Below are positions 56,391 through 63,474 of a stretch of DNA of 64,000 nt, in pieces. The notes under the pieces are model-generated. The model was not told where the DNA came from. It ran no database searches and was given only the letters and a program-made list of their open reading frames with translations. Where the stretch lies: NCBI RefSeq assembly GCF_039871875.1, contig NZ_JBDPMD010000020.1, positions 1-64,000 on the forward strand, in the 5' to 3' direction. Each line of letters opens with the position of its first letter. Position 1 is the stretch's first letter. A program made the translations under genes and the position numbers. This DNA comes from Sphaerisporangium sp039871875 (GTDB lineage Bacteria; Actinomycetota; Actinomycetes; Streptosporangiales; Streptosporangiaceae).

Positions 56391-56769
56391 TCGACCGCGA
56401 CGACCTGTTCCCGCGACGACCGCGGCGGCCCACCCTCCCGGGCGGGCCGCCGCGGCGCACCGTCATCCGGAGGACGGGCATGTCGCCGGCCAGATCGTGC
56501 TGACCGCCGAGGCCGGTGCGGGCGCGGATCTCCACGGTTTCGTCGGCGGGTTCGGGGACGTCGGAGGGGGTGAGGGTGTTGCGGACGCGGCCGAGCCGCG
56601 TCCCGCGGCGACCGCGAGCTCGTGACGAAGGTTGTCGACGTACGGCGTGAGGTCCGTGACGCTGCGATGTCACACTCGTGATGCCATGACAAGCCATAGT
56701 GGCGCCACATTGGCTCCATGTGGCGCCACGCCCAGGTTCCGGCACGTAGAGGGCAGGGTGCGCGGGCGT
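56391..56769. other. decayed region after rox
   Basis: About 380 bases with no intact gene. It contains a short minus-strand antitoxin-like scrap near 56600-56660 and a TGGCGCCACA repeat (GTGGCGCCACATTGGC and CATGTGGCGCCACGCC near 56700-56730). It includes the 3' flank of the NmrA-like gene. Confidence 0.4.
56598..56662 (-). pseudogene. Scrap of a small actinobacterial antitoxin-like protein
   Basis: DLTPYVDNLRHELAVAAG on the minus strand matches the N-terminal motif of small actinobacterial proteins with a C-terminal ribbon-helix-helix (annotated as toxin-antitoxin or HicB-type). The frame breaks after about 20 residues, and the continuing sequence VEIRARTGLGGQHDLAGDMP is in another frame. 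Too short for certainty. Confidence 0.35.
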
Positions 56770-57696
56770 TCATGCGCTTCGGCCCGCGGCACGCGTGGAG
56801 TCCAGGAACGCGGAGATCTGGGTGGCGCCGGTGCGCTCCAGCCAGGTGGTGAAATCCATCGCGGCGGGGTGGATCCGCCGGGTGGCGGCGATGTCCGCGC
56901 GGTAGCCGCGGTCGTTGAGCCATTCGTTGGCGTAGGCGAAGTCCTCGCTCAGGGCCCGGATCGCCTCGATCGGGATCTGGACGTAGGGCAGCGATATCCC
57001 GAGCGCCCTTCCGATGGCCGCGGCGACCTGGACCGGTGTGAGCTGGTCCGCGGCCAGGGGGACCGCCCGGCCGATCCACTCCTCGGGGTACGAGAACGCA
57101 AGCGCGGTGACGGCGCCGACGTCGTCGGCGGCCACGAGCTGCTGTACGGTGTCCGGCGCGATTCCGGTGGACAGGGTCCCGTTCCGCAGCGCGTAGCCGC
57201 CGGTGAAGTTCTCCATGAAGGAGACCGGCCGCAGGATCGTCGAGGGAAGGCCCAGCTTGGCGATGTGCCGCTCGATCCGCCACTTGCTGACCAGGTTCGC
57301 CGGCACCTTCTCGCCGGGATGACGGTCGGCGCCGGCGACCGAGGTGAAGACCAGATGCCCGACGCCGGCGGCGCGCGCGGCCTCGGCGACGTTCACTCCC
57401 CAGCGCACCTCGTCCTCGGTGGTGAAATCCGGCGCGGTTCCGGGCGAGCCGACCGTGGGCTGAACGCTGAACAGCCCCCAGGCGCCCTCGGCCGCGTCGG
57501 TCAAGGTGCCGACGTCCTCCATCGGTGCCCGCACCACCTGCGCGCCGGCCCGCTCCAGTGCCTGGGCCCGGGCGCCGCTCGGGTCACGGGTGAGCGCACG
57601 CACCCGCCAGCCCTCGCGGAGCAGGTGGCCCGTCACGGCCCGGCCCTGCAGTCCGGTCGCTCCCACCACCACGACGGTCTTGTTCGTCGGTGCCAC
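56770..57696 (-). CDS. NmrA-like NAD(P)-binding protein
   Basis: A 308-residue atypical SDR of the NmrA/HSCARG type. Nucleotide motif VVVVGATGLQGRAVTGHLLREGWRVRALTRDP (GATGxxG) without the YxxxK catalytic pair, then GLFSVQP, VGHLVFTSVAGA, LRPVSFMENFTGGY and PLAADQLTPVQVAAAIGRALG. Family members sense NADP+/NADPH ratio or act as isomerases/reductases. The GTG at 57696 follows GGAGAGGAGACA. It is divergent from the TetR gene at 57814, and repeated motifs in the gap suggest control by it. Confidence 0.88.
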   Translation of the reverse strand: MAPTNKTVVVVGATGLQGRAVTGHLLREGWRVRALTRDPSGARAQALERAGAQVVRAPMEDVGTLTDAAEGAWGLFSVQPTVGSPGTAPDFTTEDEVRWGVNVAEAARAAGVGHLVFTSVAGADRHPGEKVPANLVSKWRIERHIAKLGLPSTILRPVSFMENFTGGYALRNGTLSTGIAPDTVQQLVAADDVGAVTALAFSYPEEWIGRAVPLAADQLTPVQVAAAIGRALGISLPYVQIPIEAIRALSEDFAYANEWLNDRGYRADIAATRRIHPAAMDFTTWLERTGATQISAFLDSTRAAGRSA

Positions 57697-57741
57697 TGTC
57701 TCTCCTCGCCTCCATGCGGAAAAGGAACCAAACCCATAAGT

Positions 57742-57794
57742 GGGGTGGCCCCCCGTTTAGGACTTGCTACGATATGGAGGGCCACCCCGTTTAG
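57742..57794. promoter_or_regulatory. Operator repeats in the NmrA/TetR divergent promoter
   Basis: GGGGTGGCC (57742-57750) and its complement GGCCACCCC (57780-57788) form a perfect 9-bp inverted repeat; CCCCGTTTAG occurs twice as a direct repeat (57751-57760, 57785-57794). All lie between the starts at 57696 and 57814 and are good candidates for the TetR binding sites. Confidence 0.6.
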
Positions 57795-57813
57795 CAAGAC
57801 GCCAGGAGGCTCC

Positions 57814-58386
57814 GTGCCCGAGGACGCCGCCGAGCCGCCCCGGCAGCGGATGCGCGCCGACGCCCGCCGCAACGCCGAGCAGATCATCGCCGCCGCCGGC
57901 GCTCTCATCGCCGAGCAGGGCGCCGACGTCTCCCTGGAAGGGGTCGCCCGCCGTGCCGGAGTCGGCTCGGCCACCCTGCACCGGCACTTCCCCTGCCGGC
58001 AGGCGCTCCTGGAGGCGGTCTTCAAAGACCGGGTGGAGGCGCTGTGCGCCAAGGCCGGCGACCTGCTCTCCCACCCCGATCCGGGAGAGGCGCTACTCAC
58101 CTGGCTCCGCGCCGTCGGCGCGCACGCGGTGGCCAACCGAGGGCTGGGCGCGTCACTGATGCGCGGCGGCGATCCGACCTTCGGCGATACCTGCCACGAC
58201 ATGATCATCAAGGCGGGTGATGCCTTGCTCACCCGAGCGGGAGACGCGGTGCGCCCTGGGATCGCCGTCACCCATCTGCTGAAGCTCGTCAGCGCCATCG
58301 CCCTGGCGACCGAGCGGGACCCCGATGGTCCCGCCGAAGCCGACCGCCTGCTGGCGATCGCCATCGAGGGCGTACGCGCACGCTGA
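57814..58386 (+). CDS. TetR-family regulator
   Basis: A 190-residue repressor. HTH: MRADARRNAEQIIAAAGALIAEQGADVSLEGVARRAGVGSATLHRHFPCRQALLEAVF, with the GSATLHRHFP motif of the SbtR/'TetR_C_33-like' subgroup. The C-terminal ligand domain includes LLTWLRAVGAHAVANRGLGASLMRGGDPTFGDTCHDMIIKAGDALL. GTG 57814 is preceded by CCAGGAGGC. It is divergent from the NmrA-like gene; this TetR-NmrA pair is a common actinomycete module. The next gene on the same side is a decayed HxlR remnant. Confidence 0.9.
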   Translation: MPEDAAEPPRQRMRADARRNAEQIIAAAGALIAEQGADVSLEGVARRAGVGSATLHRHFPCRQALLEAVFKDRVEALCAKAGDLLSHPDPGEALLTWLRAVGAHAVANRGLGASLMRGGDPTFGDTCHDMIIKAGDALLTRAGDAVRPGIAVTHLLKLVSAIALATERDPDGPAEADRLLAIAIEGVRAR

Positions 58387-58516
58387 ACCCGGCTCTCGCG
58401 AACGAGCGATTCCGAGGAAAGATCTACCATCGCGAATCCGCAGACGCGCATGGCCGCGGCCTGGACGGGCTCTCGTCCGCGCTCGCGGACGCTGCGGCAC
58501 GTGCGCCGGCACTTCG

Positions 58517-58693
58517 TCACGAGAGCGTCGTCCCGTTTAGGCCGAGGTCGGTCAGCTCGTAGGTGACGGTGACGGGCACGGTGGGGGTCACGGTGCGGGT
58601 GAGCAGGCCGTCGCGTTCCAGGGCCCGCAGGGTCTTGGTCAGCATTTTCTGGCTGACGCCGGCCAGCAGGCGGGCGAGCTCGGAGAAGCGCAT
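58517..58693 (-). pseudogene. HxlR-family regulator, 5'-truncated remnant
   Basis: The 58-residue frame MRFSELARLLAGVSQKMLTKTLRALERDGLLTRTVTPTVPVTVTYELTDLGLNG reproduces the recognition helix and wing of an HxlR winged-helix regulator, but the first ~35 residues (including the conserved Cys region) are missing and the C-terminus is cut short after TDLG. Its 5' end sits head-to-head against the 5'-truncated carbonic anhydrase remnant, so the common promoter has been lost. Confidence 0.75.
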
Positions 58694-58714
58694 CGCCTTG
58701 GGGGTGTGCGACGC

Positions 58715-59183
58715 GCTCCGGCGCGCCGGAGCACCCCAACCAGGACGCCGCCCGCCGCGCCGAGACCGCGCCGGCGCAGCGCCCGTTCGCGGTGCTGTTC
58801 GGGTGCTCCGATTCCCGGCCGGCCGCCGAGATCATCTTCGACCGGGGACTGGGTGATCTGTTCGTGGTCCCACGGCCGGGCACGTGGCCGGCACCGAGGT
58901 GCTGGGCAGCGTCGAATACGGGGTGAGCGTGCTGGGCCGCCCGCTGGTCGTGGTCTTGGGCCATGACTCGTGCGGGGCCATAGCAGCGGCCTGTGCCGCC
59001 GCCGACGGCGGCAGCACCCCGGCCGGCGTCGAGCTGCTGCTGGAGCGCTCCCGGGTTCTGGCCGAGCGGGTGGCCGATGGCCGCCTGGCGGTGGTGGGCC
59101 TGTCGTATCGGCTGGTCGACGGCAGTGCGCGGCTGGTCGCCGCGCATGGCCTGAGCGGGGCTGCCGTCTCAACACACGCCTGA
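58715..59183 (+). pseudogene. Beta-carbonic anhydrase remnant
   Basis: Two frames give APAQRPFAVLFGCSDSRPAAEIIFDRGLGDLFVV then GTEVLGSVEYGVSVLGRPLVVVLGHDSCGAIAAACAAADGG, containing the zinc motifs CSDSR and GHDSCG of beta-carbonic anhydrases, followed by LLLERSRVLAERVADGRLAVVGLSYRLVDGSARLVAAHG. A 1-nt deletion breaks the frame at about 58871 (after FVV), about 30 codons are missing between AADGG and VELLLERSR, and the N-terminus is gone. The gene is dead. Confidence 0.8.
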
Positions 59184-59270
59184 ATACGGTGAAAACCCGC
59201 CGCTGGGCCGCCGGCCTCGCCGTAGGAGCGACCTCATCCTGCGCGGAATGTGGCGGCAGAGAACAGTGGG

Positions 59271-60279
59271 GTGACAGCAAGACCTGGTGACATCGACACA
59301 CTGGCCATCGATGGGGCAACCATCGACAGGGCGGTCGGGGTGCTGCGCGGCGGTGGCCTGGTGGCCTTTCCGACCGAGACCGTCTACGGTCTGGGCGCCA
59401 ACGCCGCCGACGGCGCCGCTGTCGCGCGCGTCTTCCAGGCCAAGGGGCGTCCGCCCTCCCACCCGCTGATCGTCCATCTCGGCGGCGCGGAGCATCTGGG
59501 CGACTGGGTCGAGAAGGTGCCCGCGACGGCGCGCCTGCTGACCGACCGCTTCTGGCCGGGACCGCTGACGCTGGTCCTGCGGCGCGGCCGCCGGGTGCCC
59601 TTGGAAACGACCGGCGGCCTGGAAACGGTGGCCGTGGCGTGCCCGGCCCATCCTGTCGCGCTCGCGCTGCTGTCGGCCTTCGGCGGCGGCATCGCGGCCC
59701 CGTCGGCCAACCGCTTCGGCTCGGTCAGCCCCACCACGGCCTGCCACGTCCGCGCCGTGCTCGGTGATGCCGTCGACCTCGTGCTGGACGGCGACCCGTG
59801 CGAGGTCGGCGTCGAGTCGACCATCGTCGACGCCACGGGCGAGGCGCTGAGCATCCTGCGGCCCGGCGGAGTGACGCGCGAGGACCTCGAAGCGGCGCTG
59901 GGGCGCCCGCTCGCGGTCCCCGCCACGAGCCCGGTACGGGTGCCGGGCCAGCATCCCCCGCACTACGCGCCGCGTGCCCGGGTCGTCCTGGCCGAGCCCG
60001 AGAAGGTGGTCGCCGAGGCGGAACTCGCGCAGGAGTCGGGGCGTCAGGTGGGCATCCTTCTTCCCCCCGTCCTTCGCCGACGCCCGGGTGAAGGCGCACG
60101 CCGTGGTGAGGCTCCCTGCTTCGATGCCCGCTTACGCGCGCGGGCTGTACGCCTTCCTGCGCGAACTCGACCAGCGAGGCTGCGACCTCATCATCGCGTC
60201 CCCGCCAGCAGAGCAGGGGCTGGGAGCCGCGATCACCAACCGGCTGCGCCGAGCCGCCGGGCCCCGACCCTCCGGGTGA
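59271..60279 (+). pseudogene. L-threonylcarbamoyladenylate synthase (Sua5/YrdC), frameshifted
   Basis: Long-form Sua5, which makes threonylcarbamoyl-AMP for tRNA t6A37. The YrdC domain is intact (GGGLVAFPTETVYGLGANAADGAAVARVFQAKGRPPSHPLIVHL, RFWPGPLTLVL, APSANRFGSVSPTTA, ESTIVDATGEALSILRPGGV) and the linker HPPHYAPRA is present. The C-terminal Sua5 domain continues in a +1 frame (FADARVKAHAVVRLP ... YARGLYAFLRELDQRGCDLIIASPPAEQGLGAAITNRLRRAA). The shift lies at or near the CCCCCC run at 60063-60068. Read straight through, the protein ends at 60290 with a nonsense tail. A start at 59250 is also possible. A chromosomal paralogue elsewhere would be expected to cover the essential function. Confidence 0.8.
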
Positions 60280-60284
60280 CCACG

Positions 60285-60477
60285 GGCTGACGTCGACGGC
60301 CAGCACGATCCGCCCGCCGCGCGCGGCAACGGCAGGGCGGCCGGCGTCTGCCGCAGCCGGTTGATCTCGATGCCTTCCGTGATTGATCGCGTCGTACAAC
60401 GCGCCGTGCCCACGCCGATGCTCGGGCGCCAACGCCAGCCCGACCAGCGTCTTGACCGGCCCATCGGCGCATAACAT
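60285..60477 (-). pseudogene. Transposase N-terminal fragment (DDE, IS701-like actinobacterial group)
   Basis: Minus-strand pieces in two frames, LCADGPVKTLVGLALAPEHRRGHGALYDAINHGR, EINRLRQTPAALPLPRAAGG and GRIVLAVDVSPW, line up with the N-terminal portion of a group of actinobacterial DDE transposases ('lLCadGPV.tlveLsLapeHRRGHGAlY.alN.GrI...RLR..la.lPLPR..dGRivLAVDVs.Wlrp'). Frameshifts separate them and the catalytic domain is absent. It separates the Sua5 gene from the TetR scrap. Confidence 0.65.
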
Positions 60478-60499
60478 CGCCTCGGTCAGCTTAAAAGTT

Positions 60500-60784
60500 C
60501 ATCCGCGCGGGCTGTCAGACACTCATTGGTCGGACTTCTCACCCGGCCTGGCCGACACCATCCGCGAGCACTTCCCCGATCTGCCCCCGGCCGCCGTCGC
60601 CCTCGCGCTGCGCATGTGGGGCCGCATGCACGGCCTGATCTCCCTGGAGGTCTACGGCCACCTCGGCACCCAGAGCGGCGATCCCGCCAAGCTCTACCAC
60701 GCCGAGCTGCTCGACCTGCTCAGATCCCTGAGGCTCGACGTGGAGCATGCACGCCACCTGGGGACACCGCGACCATCGACCTGA
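60500..60784 (+). pseudogene. TetR-family C-terminal domain fragment
   Basis: From about 60500 the frame reads HWSDFSPGLADTIREHFPDLPPAAVALALRMWGRMHGLISLEVYGHLGTQSGDPAKLYHAELLDLLRSLRL, matching the C-terminal ligand domain of TetR regulators ('p......al..W..lhGlisLElfGhl...'). No HTH precedes it: the upstream sequence is the transposase scrap on the other strand. It is what remains of a regulator interrupted by the insertion element. Confidence 0.65.
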
Positions 60785-60863
60785 ACCTTTGGACGATGTG
60801 CCGCACAAGGGGCCGATGCTCCGGGATCGGGGGGCGCGGGGTTCTTCGTACCCGAACCGATGG

Positions 60864-61796
60864 TTACGACGCTTGCCGGTGCCGATGCCGGTAGCGCAGG
60901 GGTGCCTCGCCCACCTCGCGTTTGAAGGCGGTGCTGAAGGCGCTTTCCGATGTGTAGCCCAGCTGTGCGGCAAGTGCCCCGATCCGGACGTCGTGGTCGC
61001 GCAGCGCCCGCTGGGCCAGCAGCATCCGCCATGAGTTGAGGTAGGCCAGCGGGGGCATACCCGCAACGGAGCGGAAGCGCACGGCGAACGATGTCCGCGA
61101 CATCGCCGCGGCACGGGCCAGCTCCTCCAGCCCCCAGGACCGCCCTGGTTGACCATGCATGAGAGTCAGCGCAGGACGCAGCCGGTCGTCGGTCATCGCC
61201 CGCAGCCATCCCGGTGGCAGCTCGGCTGCCTCGGCCAGGCCGAGGTAGGCCCGGAGCACCTCGAGGAGCAGCAGCTGGGCGTGCTGGCGTACTGCGAAGG
61301 CGGCCCCCATCCGCTCGCCCGTCACCTCTTCGACCAGCCGGTCGACGGACGCGCGCAGGGTGTGCGTGGCGGCATGGGAGGCTCGGATGAGCGCCACGGG
61401 AGGCAGCGCCTGTGTCAGCAGCGCCGCACCGGCCGGGTTGAGGTCGACGTGACCGCCGAGGAGGACGTCGTCCACGGCGAAGTCCGCGCCGCCGACGCAC
61501 ACGGCATACTGGCCCGGCTCCGGCGTGAACTCCATAGGTGGACCGTCACCGGCGCCGCCCTCGGCGCGCAGCCATGAGCGGCCGGTCAGGACCGCAACGT
61601 CGCCGGCCTCCATGTCGATCGGGGCGTCGAGCCCATCGGTCGACAGCCGGCACCGGCCGCGAACCATCATCGTCAGCTTCAGCGGGCTTTCGATGACGGA
61701 CTGCGTGACCCAGTGCCCGCGCACCGCGACCGCGCCGGAGATCTGGCCGCGAACCTCGATGAGGTCGAACACCTCCGAAAAATGATCAATGACCAT
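60864..61796 (-). CDS. AraC-family regulator (cupin-type N-terminus)
   Basis: A 310-residue activator. N-terminal AraC_binding_6/cupin-like domain (EVFDLIEVRGQISGAVAVRGHWVTQSVIESPLKLTMMVRGRCRL ... GRSWLRAEGG ... EPGQYAVCVGG) and C-terminal tandem HTH (RPALTLMHGQPGRSWGLEELARAAAMSRTSFAVRFRSVAGMPPLAYLNSWRMLLAQRALRDHDVRIGALAAQLGYTSESAFSTAFKREVGEAPLRYR). ATG 61796 begins MVIDHFSEVFDLIEV. It is divergent from the SDR at 61870. A close paralogue runs off the right edge at 63475-64000. It probably senses an aromatic or redox-active ligand and activates the SDR. Confidence 0.9.
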   Translation of the reverse strand: MVIDHFSEVFDLIEVRGQISGAVAVRGHWVTQSVIESPLKLTMMVRGRCRLSTDGLDAPIDMEAGDVAVLTGRSWLRAEGGAGDGPPMEFTPEPGQYAVCVGGADFAVDDVLLGGHVDLNPAGAALLTQALPPVALIRASHAATHTLRASVDRLVEEVTGERMGAAFAVRQHAQLLLLEVLRAYLGLAEAAELPPGWLRAMTDDRLRPALTLMHGQPGRSWGLEELARAAAMSRTSFAVRFRSVAGMPPLAYLNSWRMLLAQRALRDHDVRIGALAAQLGYTSESAFSTAFKREVGEAPLRYRHRHRQAS

Positions 61797-61869
61797 GTCT
61801 GAACTTTCACGAAGAAAATATGATCTGTCAAGCATTCTCCGTCCAATTGAACCTCTGCAGACTGGAGCC

Positions 61870-62886
61870 ATGACCACTACTTTTGAACATCAGCAACCGC
61901 TCGGCTCGGGCTTCACCGCGTTCACCACCACTGATGAAGTTCTCGCCGGCATCGACCTGACGGGCAAGAACGTCATCATCACCGGGGGCCACAGCGGCCT
62001 CGGACTGGCGAGCACCGAGGCACTTAGCAAGGCCGGCGCTTCCGTCACCGTAGCGGCCCGCGACACCAACGCCGCGGCCGCCGCAGTGGCGGGCATCGAC
62101 GGCGTCCAGGTCGAACAGCTGGACCTGCTCACCCCGGAGTCGATCGACGCCTTCGCCGCCGCCTACGTGAGCTCCGGCCGGCCGCTGCACATCCTGATCA
62201 ACAACGCGACCGCCGTCAGCCGTGAGCTCGTCATGGATGCGCGCGGCTACGAAGCCACCTTCGCCGTCGCCTACCTCGGCCACTTCCAGCTGACGCTCGG
62301 CCTGCTCCCCGCCCTGCGCGCCGCCCGCGGCGCCCGGGTCGTCAACGTGGCCTCCGGCAGCCACCGCCTCACCGACATCCGCTGGGACGACCTGAACTTC
62401 ACCGGCGGCTACGACAGCAACCTCGCATACGGCCAGTCCAAGACCGCCCTGATCCTGTTCGCCACCGAACTGGATCGCCGCTGGGCCACCGACGGCATCC
62501 GCGGTTACAGCCTGCACCCGGGCATTTCCATAGCCACCTCCCTGCACAAAAAGTCCGGATCGCTCTACGACCTGGCCCAGTTGCGGGCTCTGGGCCTGAT
62601 CGGCGACGACGACCAGCCGATCATCGACCCCGAGCGCGAAAAGAAGACCCCGCGGCAGGCCGCGGCCACGATCGTGTTCGCGGCGGCCAGTCCTCTGCTC
62701 GACGGCATCGGCGGCGTCTACCTGAAGAACTGCGACATCGCCCCGGTCGACAGTCGCCCCCTCACGCCGGAGATGCTCGCCACCGGCGACATCAGCACCG
62801 ACCTCGCTCCGTACGCCGTCGAACCCACCTCGGCCCGCCGCCTCTGGGCTCTTGCGGAACGTCTCTTGGCGGGGTCTGTCCAGTAA
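61870..62886 (+). CDS. SDR-family oxidoreductase (WW-domain-oxidoreductase/retinol-dehydrogenase-like)
   Basis: A 338-residue extended SDR. Cofactor motif NVIITGGHSGLGLASTEALSKAGASVTVAARD (TGGHSGLG), NNATAVS (degenerate NNAG), catalytic Ser in VVNVASGSHRLTDIRWDDLNF and the YxxSK active site AYGQSKTALILFATELD, followed by SLHPGISIATSLH. The ~20-residue N-terminal extension and RPLTPEMLATGDISTDLAPYAV tail match the actinobacterial SDR group that neighbours AraC regulators. ATG 61870. It lies divergent to the AraC gene with a 73-bp AT-rich gap. Substrate unknown. Confidence 0.9.
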   Translation: MTTTFEHQQPLGSGFTAFTTTDEVLAGIDLTGKNVIITGGHSGLGLASTEALSKAGASVTVAARDTNAAAAAVAGIDGVQVEQLDLLTPESIDAFAAAYVSSGRPLHILINNATAVSRELVMDARGYEATFAVAYLGHFQLTLGLLPALRAARGARVVNVASGSHRLTDIRWDDLNFTGGYDSNLAYGQSKTALILFATELDRRWATDGIRGYSLHPGISIATSLHKKSGSLYDLAQLRALGLIGDDDQPIIDPEREKKTPRQAAATIVFAAASPLLDGIGGVYLKNCDIAPVDSRPLTPEMLATGDISTDLAPYAVEPTSARRLWALAERLLAGSVQ

Positions 62887-63474
62887 ACGCACAGTCCCTC
62901 TTGGCTAACTAGACCGCTGGCCCAGGAACGTCGTGAAGATCTTGATGGGTGAGCCGGCATGAGCCGGCTCACCTCCATGCCATGCAGTGATCGGGTTGAG
63001 GATGCAGATGCCGCTGGTGCGGGCGAGTCCGAGGTTGATCAGACGGCGGAGGTCGAGGGCGGCGGCGCGGTGGTGGAGCCGGCGGTCGTAGGCGGCGGTG
63101 CCGCGGTCGGCGTGTGGGGGGCGGTGGCGTGGTCGAGTGTGCCGGCCCAGCTGGCGAGGAGGCGGAGTTTGCCGTCGGAATCAGTTGCGGGCTGGGCGCC
63201 GTAGGCGACCAGGGTGCGGCCGTCGGTGGCCAGGTCCAGGGACTCACCGCCGTGGAGATCCCGCCGCACCCGCGCCCCCCTGCTCTCGGGCTACCTGAAG
63301 GTCCGCGACCGGCAGTCGTACGAGTTAGCGCTCACCTCAGCTGCGGTCGTGCTGCATCTCACCGGCGGTACCACAGGAAGGGGACGGATCAACGGGATCG
63401 ACACCCGGGCCGCCGGCGAGCCGCACCCACCTCGGCCGACCCCGCGTTTGCTGCCAGCGCCCCGAGCGGGCCGC
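62887..63474. other. decayed intergenic region
   Basis: About 590 bases. On the minus strand 63040-63269 reads RRDLHGGESLDLATDGRTLVAYGAQPATDSDGKLRLLASWAGTLDHATAPHT, coding-like but unrecognised. On the plus strand a short xanthine-dehydrogenase-like scrap lies at 63289-63400. No intact gene or RNA was recognised. Confidence 0.4.
63289..63400 (+). pseudogene. Scrap of a CO/xanthine dehydrogenase FAD-binding subunit
   Basis: SGYLKVRDRQSYELALTSAAVVLHLTGGTTGRGRI resembles the start of the C-terminal domain of xanthine/CO-dehydrogenase medium subunits ('.yyKvRdRaSyefAlvSvAvaLdldgg.i..aRialGGva'). Only about 35 residues remain, bounded by unrelated sequence on both sides. Confidence 0.45.

Noticed and set aside
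56700..56740. GTGGCGCCAC repeats as a transposon end or attachment site
   Set aside because: Only two short copies about 20 bp apart, with no element attached; too little to call.
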